From the NCBI RefSeq assembly GCF_900156525.1, contig NZ_FTPS01000003.1, positions 1-64,000 on the forward strand: 64,000 bases of DNA, in the 5' to 3' direction. Made by a program: the position numbers and the translations under genes. The notes under the pieces were generated by a model. That model made no database searches. It was not told where the DNA came from and worked only from the letters and a program-made list of their open reading frames with translations. Positions 10,331 through 19,805 of the stretch are shown in pieces; within the stretch, counting starts at the first letter, position 1; each line of letters opens with the position of its first letter. The stretch comes from Pontibaca methylaminivorans. Its GTDB lineage: Bacteria; Pseudomonadota; Alphaproteobacteria; Rhodobacterales; Rhodobacteraceae.

Positions 10331-10659
10331 CTCCTTCGCCGTTGTGCGCGCGCAAGCGCAGCGTGGTCGTTTGAGTTGCAGTTAGGCACCTGTTCCAGAC
10401 CCGGCAAGTCGTGTTTGGACATGGCAGCCATGCAGCCGCGGCATGGCTGGCCGGTTTCGCGCAAACCTTTGAAAGGCTAAGGAAAATTCACGCTCAACAT
10501 GCCGCTTATAGCCCCTGTTGTGTCGCTTTCAGGCCGTCTGCGTCCCGCCGGCCGCAAGGCGGCAAATCCGGGCAAAATACCGCAGCAATGTGGACGGTGT
10601 TCGCTTTTCGTGCTAGCGGGTCGAAAAGGCAACATATTGCCGGCGGGCAGGGCGGTCGA
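10331..10659. other. Intergenic region between DUF1127 gene and ruvC
   Basis: No convincing gene. It should hold the divergent promoters of the DUF1127 gene and of ruvCAB. The only motif I can name is the LexA-like box near its right end. Confidence 0.5.
10599..10613 (+). promoter_or_regulatory. LexA-like SOS box before ruvC
   Basis: The sequence GTTC-GCTTTTC-GTGC matches the alphaproteobacterial LexA operator GTTC-N7-GTTC at seven of eight fixed bases. It lies 46 bases upstream of the ruvC ATG. ruvCAB is SOS-controlled in several bacteria, which makes the placement sensible. By-eye match only. Confidence 0.5.
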
Positions 10660-11157
10660 ATGCGGATTCTGGGGATTGATCCGGGCTTGCGGACACTGGG
10701 TTGGGGCGTCATCGAATCGGATGGCACGCGGCTGCGTCACGTGGCGAACGGATCCTGCCGCTCCGGCGAGGGGGAACTCGGCCAGCGGCTGCTGTCTCTG
10801 CACCGCCAGCTAAGCGAAATCTGCGCCCGCTTTGCCCCCGACGAGGCCGCGATCGAACAGACCTTTGTCAATCGCGACGGGGCCGGCACGCTGAAACTCG
10901 GCCAGGCGCGGGGCGTTGCGCTGCTGGTGCCGGCGCAGGCGGGGCTCAGGATCGGGGAATATGCGCCGAACCGCGTCAAGAAGACGGTGGTCGGCGTCGG
11001 CCATGCCGACAAGGCGCAGATCCTGCATATGGTGCGGCTGCAACTGCCGGGCTGTGATCCCGAGGGGCCGGATGCCGCCGATGCGCTGGCCATCGCGATC
11101 TGCCATGCGCGCTACAGCGCCGCGCCGGCCCGGACCCTGCGCGAGGTGCGGGCGTGA
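10660..11157 (+). CDS. ruvC: Crossover junction endodeoxyribonuclease RuvC
   Basis: 165 aa from the ATG at 10660 ([16 protein letters not shown]). An upstream in-frame extension of 83 codons is rejected because RuvC always begins at this motif. It resolves Holliday junctions. Catalytic acidic residues are in IDPG (Asp7), AIEQTF (Glu), and [15 protein letters not shown] (two Asp). It is first of ruvC-ruvA-ruvB; its stop overlaps the ruvA GTG start (GTGA). Confidence 0.95.
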   Translation: MRILGIDPGLRTLGWGVIESDGTRLRHVANGSCRSGEGELGQRLLSLHRQLSEICARFAPDEAAIEQTFVNRDGAGTLKLGQARGVALLVPAQAGLRIGEYAPNRVKKTVVGVGHADKAQILHMVRLQLPGCDPEGPDAADALAIAICHARYSAAPARTLREVRA

Positions 11158-11834
11158 TCGGGCGGATCCGGGGGCGGCTCGACTGGCGCGGCGGCGATCA
11201 TGTGCTGATCGACGTGGGCGGCGTGGGCTATATCGTCCACTGCTCCGAGCGCACGCTCGCCGCGCTGCCGGCGGTGGGCGAGGCGGTCTCGCTTTATACC
11301 GATCTTGTCGTGCGCGAGGATCTGCTGCAGCTGATCGGTTTCCCGAGCCTCGTGGAAAAGGAATGGTATCGTCTGCTGACCACGGTGCAGGGGGTCGGGG
11401 CCAAGGTGGCGCTTGCGATCCTCGGCGCGATCGGGGCCGAGGGGCTCGGGCGGGCGATCGCGCTCGGCGACTGGGCGGCGGTGCGGGTGGCGCGCGGTGT
11501 CGGCCCCAAGACCGCACAGCGCATCGTGCTGGAACTCAAGGACAAGGCCCCGGCCGTCATGGCGATGGGCACGGCCGCGGAACCCCCCGCACCGAGCGCC
11601 GCACCCACAACCGACGATGAAACGGTGACGCCACCGCCATCCGGCGGCGAGGCCGCAGCGGGTGGGCAGGGGCGTGCCTCGGCCCAGGCGGATGCGCTTT
11701 CGGCGCTCGGCAACCTCGGCTATGGCCCCTCCGAGGCGGCAGCGGCAGTAGCGCAGGCGGCGGGCGAGACGCCGGAAGCAGGGGCGGAGGCGCTGATCCG
11801 GCAAGCGCTGAAACTGCTGGCGCCCAAGGCATAG
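11154..11834 (+). CDS. ruvA: Holliday junction branch migration protein RuvA
   Basis: 226 aa from a GTG that overlaps the ruvC stop. Domain I ([11 protein letters not shown]) is an OB fold, domain II has the helix-hairpin-helix motifs [16 protein letters not shown] and [19 protein letters not shown], and domain III is at the C-terminus after an Ala/Pro/Gly-rich linker (about residues 140-180), which is longer than in E. coli (203 aa). RuvA tetramers bind the junction and load RuvB. Confidence 0.95.
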   Translation: MIGRIRGRLDWRGGDHVLIDVGGVGYIVHCSERTLAALPAVGEAVSLYTDLVVREDLLQLIGFPSLVEKEWYRLLTTVQGVGAKVALAILGAIGAEGLGRAIALGDWAAVRVARGVGPKTAQRIVLELKDKAPAVMAMGTAAEPPAPSAAPTTDDETVTPPPSGGEAAAGGQGRASAQADALSALGNLGYGPSEAAAAVAQAAGETPEAGAEALIRQALKLLAPKA

Positions 11835-11856
11835 CAGCGGCAAGGTGGCGAAGATC

Positions 11857-12912
11857 ATGAGCGATTCCGACCCGATACTGCGCCCCGAGCCGCTGCCCGA
11901 AGACGGCCCGGAGGGCAGGGGCGAAGACATCGACCGTGCGCTGCGCCCGCAGCGGCTTGACGAATTCATCGGTCAGGCCGAGGCCCGCGCCAACCTGAGC
12001 ATCTTCATCGCCTCGGCGCGGCAGCGGGGCGAGGCGATGGACCACACGCTGTTCCACGGCCCCCCCGGGCTCGGCAAGACGACGCTGGCGCAGATCGTCG
12101 CGCGCGAACTTGGCGTCGGTTTCCGCATGACCTCGGGGCCGGTGCTGGCGCGGGCGGGCGATCTTGCGGCGATCCTCACCAATCTCGAGGCGCGGGATGT
12201 GCTCTTCATCGACGAGATTCATCGCCTGAACCCGGCAGTGGAAGAAGTGCTCTATCCGGCGCTCGAGGATTTCGAGCTTGACCTCGTGATCGGGGAGGGG
12301 CCGGCGGCGCGGACCGTGCGGATCGAGCTGCAGCCCTTCACGCTGGTCGGCGCCACCACGCGCATGGGGCTGCTGACGACGCCGCTGCGCGACCGCTTCG
12401 GCATCCCGACCCGGCTGCAGTTCTATACCGTGGACGAGCTGCACGAAATTGTCAGCCGCAACGCCAGAAAGCTCGGCGCGCCGGCAGAAGACGCGGGCGC
12501 GCGCGAGATCGCACGCCGCGCCCGCGGCACGCCGCGCATCGCCGGGCGGCTCTTGCGGCGGGTGGTGGATTTCGCCATCGTCGAGGGCGACGGCGTCATC
12601 ACCCGTGATCTGGCCGACAACGCGCTGAGCCGTCTCGGCGTCGATCATCTGGGGCTCGACGGGGCGGACCGGCGCTATCTGCGCCTCATCGCCGAAAGCT
12701 ACATGGGCGGGCCCGTGGGCATCGAGACCCTGAGCGCCGCCCTGAGCGAAAGCCGCGATGCGCTTGAAGAGGTGATCGAGCCCTTCCTGCTGCAACAGGG
12801 GCTGATCCAGCGCACCCCGCGCGGGCGGATGCTGGCGCACGGGGCCTGGTCGCATCTGGGCCTCGTGCCGCCGCAGCAAACCGCGCGCCCGCAGTCCGAC
12901 CTGTTCGGCTGA
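11857..12912 (+). CDS. ruvB: Holliday junction DNA helicase RuvB
   Basis: 351 aa from the ATG at 11857, preceded by AAGGTGG; a GTG four codons earlier is an alternative. The AAA+ motor drives branch migration. Walker A is [12 protein letters not shown], Walker B is [10 protein letters not shown], and sensor 1 is VGATTRMG. The C-terminal winged helix holds [15 protein letters not shown]. It is 22 bp after ruvA, completing the ruvCAB operon. Confidence 0.96.
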   Translation: MSDSDPILRPEPLPEDGPEGRGEDIDRALRPQRLDEFIGQAEARANLSIFIASARQRGEAMDHTLFHGPPGLGKTTLAQIVARELGVGFRMTSGPVLARAGDLAAILTNLEARDVLFIDEIHRLNPAVEEVLYPALEDFELDLVIGEGPAARTVRIELQPFTLVGATTRMGLLTTPLRDRFGIPTRLQFYTVDELHEIVSRNARKLGAPAEDAGAREIARRARGTPRIAGRLLRRVVDFAIVEGDGVITRDLADNALSRLGVDHLGLDGADRRYLRLIAESYMGGPVGIETLSAALSESRDALEEVIEPFLLQQGLIQRTPRGRMLAHGAWSHLGLVPPQQTARPQSDLFG

Positions 12913-12936
12913 AACCGGGCGGTCCCGGCGCGCATG

Positions 12937-12966
12937 AAAAATGCCGCCCCCTGAGGGGGACGGCAT
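12937..12966 (-). terminator. Rho-independent terminator of the micropeptide/membrane-protein operon
   Basis: Minus strand: an ATGCCGTCCCCC stem pairs with GGGGGCGGCAT across a three-base loop and ends in TTTT. It lies 38 bases after the 23-aa peptide stop and 25 bases after the ruvB stop on the other strand, so it may serve both. Confidence 0.8.
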
Positions 12967-13003
12967 CACGGGCGGGCAGGCGCCCCGTTTGGTCCCTGGC
13001 CAT

Positions 13004-13075
13004 TCAGGCCAGCAGCACCAGCAGGATGATGATCCAGAGCGGCACGCCCAGAAGCCAGAGCAGAATGGCCGGCAT
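13004..13075 (-). CDS. 23-aa hydrophobic single-pass micropeptide
   Basis: The reading frame from ATG 13075 to TGA 13004 encodes 23 residues: MPAILLWLLG, then VPLWIII and a Leu/Val-rich end, all compatible with one membrane helix and almost no charged residue. A strong AGGAGG lies seven bases before the ATG and a terminator follows, which argues that it is real. It is the last gene of a three-gene unit with the membrane protein at 13092-13817. Function unknown. Confidence 0.7.
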   Translation of the reverse strand: MPAILLWLLGVPLWIIILLVLLA

Positions 13076-13091
13076 CTCGTTTCCTCCTATG

Positions 13092-13817
13092 TCATGTCCA
13101 GCGGCCGAAACGTGCCGTGGCGCGGCCTTCGTCGCGGTGACGCCCGCCAAGGCTCGCGGCCCAGTATGCGGCAGCCGCCGCTATGAAGAGCGAAGCCGCG
13201 ACGACAAAGGCGGCGACGATCCCGTATTTGCGCGCCTCGTCGGCCTGCGCCTTAGTGGGAGCGCGGTCGGCCTCGGCGCGGTCTTCTCGCGGCGTCGGCG
13301 CGGTCGTGGTTCCGGCCTCGTCGCTTGCCGCGCTGCTTTCGTCCTGCGTGGTGGCATCCATGGCGGCGGCCGCAGTTTCGGCAATCGGCCCCTCGGCGCG
13401 GCTCGCCACGTCGGTGGCCTGCCCGATACCGGCCGCAAGGATGACCGCGCCGACGAGCACCCCGACGCCCCAGACCGTCAGCCCGTGGATCCCGTCGCGG
13501 ATCCCGACCTCATCGGCATTGGCGCTGTCGATCCGGCGGCGCATGCGGCCGGCGATATATCCGCCGACCATGAAGCTCGAGACCACGGTCCAGATCATCC
13601 AGCTTCCGATCGCCAGCAACGATGCCAGCGCCGACCCTTCGCCCTCATAGGGAGAGGCCAGCGTCAGCCCGATCCCCGTGCCGAAGGTCGTGAACACGAA
13701 AGCGATGGCCGATGCGACGACCCCGCCGGCAAAGACCGCCGGCCAGTCCACGTAGCTTCCGTCATGGAGGCTGCGTGGCGCCGAGGCGGCAGTAAGTGTT
13801 TCGGTGCGTTCAGGCAT
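13092..13817 (-). CDS. Conserved membrane protein of unknown function
   Basis: 241 aa from the ATG at 13817 (MPERTETLT); upstream codons overlap the other micropeptide and are rejected. Four membrane segments are visible: FAGGVVASAIAFVFTTFG, then IGSWMIWTVVSSFMVGGYIAG, then the GVGVLVGAVILAAGIG helix, and a C-terminal IVAAFVVAASLFIAAAAAY. Between helices 3 and 4 is a low-complexity Ala/Thr/Glu-rich linker. It resembles rhodobacterial proteins loosely annotated as PhnA-like, which I do not take as a function. It is sandwiched between two micropeptides on the same strand. Confidence 0.8.
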   Translation of the reverse strand: MPERTETLTAASAPRSLHDGSYVDWPAVFAGGVVASAIAFVFTTFGTGIGLTLASPYEGEGSALASLLAIGSWMIWTVVSSFMVGGYIAGRMRRRIDSANADEVGIRDGIHGLTVWGVGVLVGAVILAAGIGQATDVASRAEGPIAETAAAAMDATTQDESSAASDEAGTTTAPTPREDRAEADRAPTKAQADEARKYGIVAAFVVAASLFIAAAAAYWAASLGGRHRDEGRATARFGRWT

Positions 13818-13863
13818 GTCCTTCCGTCCTTTCAACGATGGGTTACGAAGCTCGAGCGGCCCG

Positions 13864-13938
13864 TTACCGCAGCCCCAGCAAGGACAGGATCGCCAGAACG
13901 ACGACGACAAGCCCGACGAGATAGATGATTCCGTTCAT
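13864..13938 (-). CDS. 24-aa hydrophobic single-pass micropeptide
   Basis: ATG 13938 to TAA 13864 encodes 24 residues, MNGIIYLVGL followed by a Val/Leu-rich run ending in GLR: one predicted membrane helix with a single positive charge at the end. GGAGG lies seven bases before the ATG. It is the first gene of the unit that continues with the 241-aa membrane protein and the 23-aa peptide. Similar short peptides are common in alphaproteobacteria and are often missed. A GGAAC-N17-GTT promoter candidate lies about 75-100 bases upstream. Confidence 0.7.
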   Translation of the reverse strand: MNGIIYLVGLVVVVLAILSLLGLR

Positions 13939-14013
13939 GTTGTTTCCTCCGGCATCTGTTGACGCTGCACGGGCATCTGACGTGATTGTGAATGCCCGTC
14001 ATGTCAGGAGGAT

Positions 14014-14038
14014 AACAGCTTTCCGCCAAAGGAGTTCC
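14014..14038 (-). promoter_or_regulatory. EcfG-like (general stress sigma factor) promoter candidate
   Basis: Minus strand reads GGAAC (14038-14034), 17 bases, GTT (14016-14014). The alphaproteobacterial EcfG consensus is GGAAC-N16/17-CGTT; here the base before GTT is T. The predicted transcript would start about 65 bases before the 24-aa micropeptide. Motif by eye only. Confidence 0.4.
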
Positions 14039-14202
14039 CGCGCCGGTAGAAACAGGACGCGGCGGGCAGGAAAAGCAGGCCGGCACGGGCAGCATCCGGC
14101 CGGCCGCGTGCGCCGGCCGCTCTGGTCGCGAAGGGGCGTGATGAGCGGGCCGCAGCGGCGCAGCCCCGTCGATGTCAGAGGGTCACCGGCAGGCCGGCGG
14201 GG

Positions 14203-14892
14203 TCAGACGGTCACGCCGCTTGCGGCATTGCGGATCGCGCGGATGTTCTGGCCATAGATCGCGGGATTGGCGGTCGAGCCGCCGCGGAACACCGCCGAAC
14301 CCGCGACCAGCACATCCGCCCCGGCCGCCGTCACCAGCGGCGCGGTGGCGATGTCCACGCCGCCATCCACCTCGATATGCACGGCACGTTCTCCGATCAT
14401 CGCCCGCAGGGCCCGGATGCGGGCGGTCACGTCGATGAATTTCTGCCCGCCGAAGCCCGGGTTCACGCTCATCACGCAGACCAGGTCGACCATGTCGAGC
14501 AGCGGCTCGACCGCGCTCAGCGGCGTGCCGGGATTGAGCGCAACGCCCGCCGCCGTGCCGCTGGCGCGGATCGCCTGCAGGGTGCGGTGGATATGGGGGC
14601 CGGCCTCGACATGGGCGGTGATGCGGTCGGCGCCGGCGGCGGCGAAGGCCTCGATATAGGGATCGACCGGCGCGATCATCAGATGCACATCCATCACGCC
14701 CCGGATATGCGGCCGCAGCGCCTTGCACATGGCCGGGCCGAAGGTCAGGTTCGGCACGAAATGCCCGTCCATCACGTCCACATGCACCCAGTCGGCGCCC
14801 TGGCTTTCGACCGCCTCGCATTCGGCGCCGAGCGCGGCGAAATCGCCGGACAGGATGGAGGGGGCAATCTTGATTTCACGGGCAGACGACAT
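14203..14892 (-). CDS. rpe: Ribulose-phosphate 3-epimerase
   Basis: 229 aa from the ATG at 14892 (MSSAREIKIAPSILSGDF); the long upstream extension overlaps the divergent GST promoter region and is rejected. A TIM-barrel enzyme converting ribulose-5-phosphate to xylulose-5-phosphate in the pentose phosphate and Calvin cycles. Metal and catalytic residues are in HVDVMDGHFVPN, the phosphate loop in VNPGFGGQKF and VDGGV. It stands alone, divergent from the GST gene. Confidence 0.95.
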   Translation of the reverse strand: MSSAREIKIAPSILSGDFAALGAECEAVESQGADWVHVDVMDGHFVPNLTFGPAMCKALRPHIRGVMDVHLMIAPVDPYIEAFAAAGADRITAHVEAGPHIHRTLQAIRASGTAAGVALNPGTPLSAVEPLLDMVDLVCVMSVNPGFGGQKFIDVTARIRALRAMIGERAVHIEVDGGVDIATAPLVTAAGADVLVAGSAVFRGGSTANPAIYGQNIRAIRNAASGVTV

Positions 14893-15052
14893 GGGGCACC
14901 TCGGAAGCCTTTGGGAGTCCCGCTGCATATAGCCACCGCTCCGCCCGAACGGTAGGGGGTGCGGCACGCGCGGGGGCTGGACTTCGTCCGCGACCTGCCC
15001 GAGCATGGCCGCTCCGTGACCGGTTTCGGGCGGCCCGACCACAAAGGAGCGC

Positions 15053-15691
15053 ATGATGCCGATGGTGTTCTTCGACTGTCCGACCGCCCCGAACCCGCGT
15101 CGGGTGCGGATGGTGATCGCGGAAAAGGGGCTCGGGATCGAGACGCGCGAGATCAGCATCGCGGCGGGCGAACATCTCGCGCCCGGGTTTCTGCGGATCA
15201 ATCCGCGCGCGACGCTTCCGGTGCTCGTGACCGAGGCCGGACAGGCGCTGACCGAAACCGTCGCGATCGCGGATTACCTCGAGGCGCTCCATCCCGAGCC
15301 CGCGCTCATGGGGCGCGGCATCGAGGAACGCGCGGCGGTGCTGAACTGGAACGCGGTGGTCGAGGGGCAGGGCGGGCGGCCGGTGTTCGATGCCTTCCGC
15401 AACAGCCACCCGGCCATGCAGGACCGGGCGGTGACGGGGGCGCGCGACTATCCCCAGATCGCCGCGCTTGCCGAACGCGCGCAGGAGCAGGTCGCGGATT
15501 TCCATGCCATGATCGAAGACCGCCTGCAGCAAAGCCCCTTCGTCGCCACCGACCACTTCACCCTGGCCGACATCACCTGTTTCGTGATCCTGGACTTCGC
15601 CCGCGTGATCCGCCGCCCGGTTCCGGCCGGCAACCGGGCAACGCTGAGCTGGCAGCGCCATATCCGCCAGCGGCCGAGCGCGGCGGCCTGA
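15053..15691 (+). CDS. Glutathione S-transferase family protein
   Basis: 212 aa, preceded by AAAGGAG. The N-terminal thioredoxin fold (residues 1-80) has FFDCPTAPNPRRVR near the glutathione site and the cis-Pro/ESxx-type segment ATLPVLVTEAGQALTETVAIADYL. The C-terminal helical domain has DHFTLADITCF, the GST N-capping box. The second start codon (15056) is equally possible. Substrate unknown; its neighbours rpe and gcrA give no hint. Confidence 0.9.
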   Translation: MMPMVFFDCPTAPNPRRVRMVIAEKGLGIETREISIAAGEHLAPGFLRINPRATLPVLVTEAGQALTETVAIADYLEALHPEPALMGRGIEERAAVLNWNAVVEGQGGRPVFDAFRNSHPAMQDRAVTGARDYPQIAALAERAQEQVADFHAMIEDRLQQSPFVATDHFTLADITCFVILDFARVIRRPVPAGNRATLSWQRHIRQRPSAAA

Positions 15692-15792
15692 ACCGCCGCC
15701 CGGGTCACGCCTTCGGCGTGGCCGCACGCGCCGCCTGAAGGGACAGGGCGGGCACCTGTCCGCTGTGTGTTCTTGGCCCGTGTCCTTGAGTG

Positions 15793-16398
15793 TCAGCGGC
15801 GGCGGTTGCGCCTGGCGTTCATCGGCTGGAAGGCCACCGCCACATGCGCTTCGCAATAGGGTTTGCCGGGCTGGGCCGGCAGGCCGCAGAACCAGAAATC
15901 ATCGGTGGCCGGGTCGCCCACCGGCCATTTGCAGGTGCGTTCGGTCAGATCCATCAGGCCAAGCCTGCGCGCCTTCTTCTCGACCTCGCTCATCTTGGCG
16001 AGCGCCTCGGGGCTGATCTCGTTCGCCGAAGGCTGCGGCGGCAGCGGCTGGCCGGCGGGGATGATCGGCTTGCGCACATGCGGCACCACCCGGGGCTCAG
16101 TGGCGGGGGCGGCTTCTTCCGCGACATTGGCGGGTTCGGCCTTCGGCGGTGCTTTCGGCGCCGCCGCCCTCGCGGCCGGTTCGGCCCGCGGCGCGGCGAC
16201 CGGTTCGGGCCGGGGCTCGGGGGCCGGCTCGGGCTTGGGAGCGGTGCCGGCCGTGCGGTTGGACAGGCCAAGGCGATGCACCTTGCCGATCACCGCATTG
16301 CGCGTCACCCCGCCAAGTTCCTTGGCGATCTGGCTTGCCGAATGGCCTTCGCCCCACAATTTCTTGAGCAGTTCAACACGCTCATCGGTCCATGACAT
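15793..16398 (-). CDS. gcrA: Cell cycle regulator GcrA
   Basis: 201 aa from the ATG at 16398 (MSWTDERVELL); about 80 upstream codons are rejected since GcrA always begins here. The N-terminal 45 residues are the DNA-binding HTH (SASQIAKELGG then RNAVIGKVHRLGL). A Pro/Ala/Glu-rich linker (about 50-130) follows, then the C-terminal sigma70-contacting region with CKWPVGDP, FCGLP and PYCEAHVAVAF. GcrA binds methylated GANTC promoters with RNA polymerase in Caulobacter and relatives; it marks this genome as alphaproteobacterial. Confidence 0.95.
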   Translation of the reverse strand: MSWTDERVELLKKLWGEGHSASQIAKELGGVTRNAVIGKVHRLGLSNRTAGTAPKPEPAPEPRPEPVAAPRAEPAARAAAPKAPPKAEPANVAEEAAPATEPRVVPHVRKPIIPAGQPLPPQPSANEISPEALAKMSEVEKKARRLGLMDLTERTCKWPVGDPATDDFWFCGLPAQPGKPYCEAHVAVAFQPMNARRNRRR

Positions 16399-16564
16399 GC
16401 AGTGCCTTTCCGGGTGAAAAGCGAGCGAACCGGGCAGCCGCTCGTGAAATTTCAAGCATGGGCCTATTTTAATCACCGCGTGTCGAGTTACAAGGCGCGG
16501 CGACGCGTTTGCGCAGAGATTGCGCCGGGATCGCGCGATGAGGTTGTCAGAAGGTGGCGGTGGC

Positions 16565-17407
16565 ATGAAAGGCGGCATGACTGGGCGCGCAGGCGGCGGC
16601 GGAGCGAAAGACGTGGTGCAGCCCGGCATCCGCCGGTTCGGGCATGTCAACTGGATGGGGCTCTATACGCTCACGGAACGCGAGATCCGCCGCTTTCTGG
16701 TGGTCTGGAGCCAGACGATCCTTGCCCCGCTCGCGACCGCGGCGCTGTTCCTGCTGATCTTCAATATCGCGGTCGGACCGCGGCGCGGCGATGTGATGGG
16801 GGTCGATTTCCTGACCTTCATCGCCCCCGGCATCCTGATGATGACCGTGATCCAGAACGCGTTCGCGAATACTTCCTCCTCGATCCTCGTCGCCAAGGTG
16901 CAGGGCAATATCGTCGATACGCTCATGCCGCCGCTGTCGGCCTCGGAACTGGTGCTCGGCTACCTGATCGGCGGCGTGGCGCGGGGGCTCATGGTCGCCG
17001 TCGCGATCGCGATCGGCATCTGGATCGCGCTCGGTATCACGCCGCAGCATCCGCTGACCGCGCTGGTCTTCGTCATCCTGGGCTCGTCCTTCATGGGTGC
17101 GCTCGGCATCGCGGCGGGTGTCTTTGCCGAGAAATTCGACCAGATGGCGGCGATCACCAATTTCATCGTCACGCCGCTCGCCTTCCTGTCGGGCACGTTC
17201 TATTCGGTCGAGGCGCTGCCGCCGGTCCTGAACATGCTGACCAAGGTGAACCCGATCTTCTACCTGATCGACGGGCTCCGCTTCGGGCTGATCGGGGTGT
17301 CGGACGCGCCGCCGCTGCTGGGCCTTGCGGTCTGTATCGGCGCCACGTTCCTGGTGTCGCTGCTGGGCTGGGCCATGCTGCGGACGGGCTATCGGCTCAA
17401 GGCATGA
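16565..17407 (+). CDS. ABC-2 type transporter permease (YadH-like)
   Basis: 280 aa from the ATG at 16565, preceded by AGAAGGTGG; starts at 16520 and 16538 are alternatives. Six membrane segments are visible, with the ABC-2 signature region NPIFYLIDGLRFGLIG near the C-terminus and SGTFYSVEALPP before it. It resembles YadH/NodJ-type exporters. No ATPase gene is adjacent, so the partner is elsewhere. Divergent from gcrA, 78 bp upstream of argD. Substrate unknown. Confidence 0.85.
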   Translation: MKGGMTGRAGGGGAKDVVQPGIRRFGHVNWMGLYTLTEREIRRFLVVWSQTILAPLATAALFLLIFNIAVGPRRGDVMGVDFLTFIAPGILMMTVIQNAFANTSSSILVAKVQGNIVDTLMPPLSASELVLGYLIGGVARGLMVAVAIAIGIWIALGITPQHPLTALVFVILGSSFMGALGIAAGVFAEKFDQMAAITNFIVTPLAFLSGTFYSVEALPPVLNMLTKVNPIFYLIDGLRFGLIGVSDAPPLLGLAVCIGATFLVSLLGWAMLRTGYRLKA

Positions 17408-17485
17408 GCGCGCAATCCCGTTGACCTTGCTCCGGCGCGGATGCAATCAGCAGGACAGGACCGTTCCCATGCGAAGGAAAATGCC

Positions 17486-18661
17486 ATGATTCCCGCCGTT
17501 CTGCCGACCTATGCCCGTGCGCCGCTGAGCTTCGTCCGCGGCGAGGGAAGCTGGCTGGTCGAGGCGGACGGGCGCTGCTTTCTCGACATGGGGGGCGGCA
17601 TCGCGGTGAACGTGCTCGGCCATGCGCATCCGGCGCTGGTCAGTGCGCTGTCGCAACAGGCCGGGGCACTCTGGCACGTGTCGAACCTCTATCGCATTCC
17701 GCAGCAGGAGGCGCTTGCCGAAAAGCTGGTCGAGCACACCTTTGCCGATACGGTGTTCTTTACCAATTCGGGCACCGAGGCCTGCGAGCTTGCCGTCAAG
17801 ATGGCGCGCAAGTACTGGCACGATCAGGGCCGGCCCGAACGCAGCGAGATCCTGACCTTCGAAGGGGCGTTTCACGGGCGGTCCTCGGCCGGGATCGCGG
17901 CGGCCGGGTCGGAGCGCATGACCAGGGGGTTCGAGCCGCTGCTGCCCGGTTTCGTCCAGCTCCCCTGGGCCGATGTCGGCGCGCTGCGCGAAGCGATCAC
18001 CGGGCGCACCGGCGCCATCCTGGTCGAGCCGGTGCAGGGCGAGGGCGGCATCCGCGTGATGCCCGACCGCTGCCTGCAGGGGCTGCGCGCGCTGTGCGAC
18101 GAACACGGCATCCTGCTGATCCTGGACGAGGTGCAATGCGGCATGGGCCGCACCGGGCGGCTCTTTGCCCATGAATGGGCCGGGATCACCCCCGACATCA
18201 TGATGGTGGCCAAGGGGATCGGCGGGGGGTTCCCGCTCGGCGCGGTGCTGGCAACCGAGCGCGCCGCGAGCGGCATGACCGTCGGCACCCACGGATCCAC
18301 CTATGGCGGCAATCCGCTGGCCTGCGCGGTCGGCTCCGCCGTGATGGACATCGTTGCCACGCCCGAATTCCTCGATGCGGTGAGCCGCAAGGCCGGACTG
18401 CTGCGGCAGGGGCTCGAGTCGCTGGTCGCGACCCGGCCCGACAGCTTCGAGGAGGTGCGCGGCGTGGGGCTCATGCTCGGGCTCAAGTGCCGCCGGCCGA
18501 ATACCGATATCGTCGCCGCCGGCTATGACGAGGGGCTGCTGACCGTGCCGGCGGCGGACAATGTGCTGCGCCTGCTGCCGCCGCTGAACATTTCCGAGGC
18601 GGACATCTCGACCGCTCTTGACCGGCTCGGGCGCGCCGCCCAGTCTCTGGCGGACCAGTAA
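17486..18661 (+). CDS. argD: Acetylornithine aminotransferase
   Basis: 391 aa from the ATG at 17486 after AAGGAAAATGCC. A class III PLP aminotransferase, fourth step of arginine synthesis; many also serve in lysine synthesis. [18 protein letters not shown] binds PLP phosphate, [12 protein letters not shown] holds the PLP Asp, and the Schiff-base Lys is in [15 protein letters not shown]. argF follows 76 bp later on the same strand, as in many Rhodobacterales. Confidence 0.95.
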   Translation: MIPAVLPTYARAPLSFVRGEGSWLVEADGRCFLDMGGGIAVNVLGHAHPALVSALSQQAGALWHVSNLYRIPQQEALAEKLVEHTFADTVFFTNSGTEACELAVKMARKYWHDQGRPERSEILTFEGAFHGRSSAGIAAAGSERMTRGFEPLLPGFVQLPWADVGALREAITGRTGAILVEPVQGEGGIRVMPDRCLQGLRALCDEHGILLILDEVQCGMGRTGRLFAHEWAGITPDIMMVAKGIGGGFPLGAVLATERAASGMTVGTHGSTYGGNPLACAVGSAVMDIVATPEFLDAVSRKAGLLRQGLESLVATRPDSFEEVRGVGLMLGLKCRRPNTDIVAAGYDEGLLTVPAADNVLRLLPPLNISEADISTALDRLGRAAQSLADQ

Positions 18662-18737
18662 CAGGCGAGGGCCGGGCCGGCAGCGACCAATGGCCCCGGC
18701 ATCGGCAACAGGACGGCGACAGGAAGGCGGACGGCCC

Positions 18738-19664
18738 ATGAACCATTTCCTCGACATTCACACGACCGACCCGGACGATCTGCGCCGCATCATCGCCCAG
18801 GGCGCCGGGATGAAGGCCGCGCGGCAGGGCCGCCCGCGCGGCAGCAGGGACGACGCGCTGCCGCTCGACGGGCGGATGGTTGCGCTCATCTTCGAAAAGC
18901 CCTCGACCCGCACGCGGGTGAGCTTCGACGTGGGCGCGCGCCAGATGGGGGCCGAGACCATGGTGCTTTCGGGCAGCGACATGCAGCTCGGCCATGGCGA
19001 GACCATCGCCGATACCGCCCGGGTGCTGTCGCGCTATGTCGATCTCATCATGATCCGCACCTTCGACGAATCCGTGCTGCACGAGATGGCCGAACATGCC
19101 GATGTGCCGGTGATCAACGGGCTGACCGACCGCACCCATCCCTGCCAGATCATGGCCGACGTGCTGACCTATGAAGAACACCGCGGCCCGATCCGGGGCC
19201 GAAAGGTGGTCTGGAGCGGCGACGGCAACAACGTCTGCGCCTCGTTCCTGCATGCGGCGGGGCAGTTCGGCTTCGACCTGACCTTTACCGGCCCGCCCCA
19301 GCTCGACCCCGAGGCGGAATTCATCGCCTTCGCCCGCGGCGCCGGCAGCCGGGTCGAGATCGAGCGCGACGCGATGCGCGCGGTTGACGGCGCCGACGTG
19401 ATCGTGACCGACACCTGGGTGTCGATGCATGACGCGCAATCCTCGCGCGAGCGGCGTCACAACATGCTGCGCCCCTACCAGGTGAACGAACGCCTGATGG
19501 CCGCGGCCGGAAAGGATGCCGTGTTCATGCACTGTCTGCCCGCGCATCGCGGCGAAGAGGTGACATCCGACGTCATGGACGGGCCGCAGTCGCTCGTGTT
19601 CGACGAGGCCGAAAACCGCCTCCATGCGCAGAAGGCGATCATGCGCTGGTGCCTCGGCGTCTGA
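18738..19664 (+). CDS. argF: Ornithine carbamoyltransferase
   Basis: 308 aa from the ATG at 18738 ([10 protein letters not shown]). It forms citrulline from ornithine and carbamoyl phosphate. The carbamoyl-phosphate loop is [13 protein letters not shown], the ornithine site includes [11 protein letters not shown], and the catalytic Cys is in [13 protein letters not shown]. Second gene of an argD-argF unit. Confidence 0.96.
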   Translation: MNHFLDIHTTDPDDLRRIIAQGAGMKAARQGRPRGSRDDALPLDGRMVALIFEKPSTRTRVSFDVGARQMGAETMVLSGSDMQLGHGETIADTARVLSRYVDLIMIRTFDESVLHEMAEHADVPVINGLTDRTHPCQIMADVLTYEEHRGPIRGRKVVWSGDGNNVCASFLHAAGQFGFDLTFTGPPQLDPEAEFIAFARGAGSRVEIERDAMRAVDGADVIVTDTWVSMHDAQSSRERRHNMLRPYQVNERLMAAAGKDAVFMHCLPAHRGEEVTSDVMDGPQSLVFDEAENRLHAQKAIMRWCLGV

Positions 19665-19693
19665 ACCGGCGCCGCACCCCTCGGCCCGCCGGG

Positions 19694-19757
19694 CCTTCTT
19701 CTGGCAGAAATATCCCGGGGGTGAATTGGCCGCAGGCCAAGAGGGGGCAGCGCCCCC
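19694..19757 (-). repeat. Intergenic repeat, copy A
   Basis: Read on the minus strand: a GGGGGC...GCCCCC stem (19757-19743), about 30 variable bases, then CCCGGGATATTTCTGCCAGAAGAAGG-type core (core GATATTT..CCAGAAG). The stem begins 49 bases after the stop of the PiT gene, whose 3' end it follows; argF converges from the other side. Three other copies lie at 27009, 36492 and 46343. Confidence 0.75.
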
Positions 19758-19805
19758 GCTCGCCGGTCCGATAACGCTTGCCCGGAAACATCGCCGGAGA
19801 ACGTC

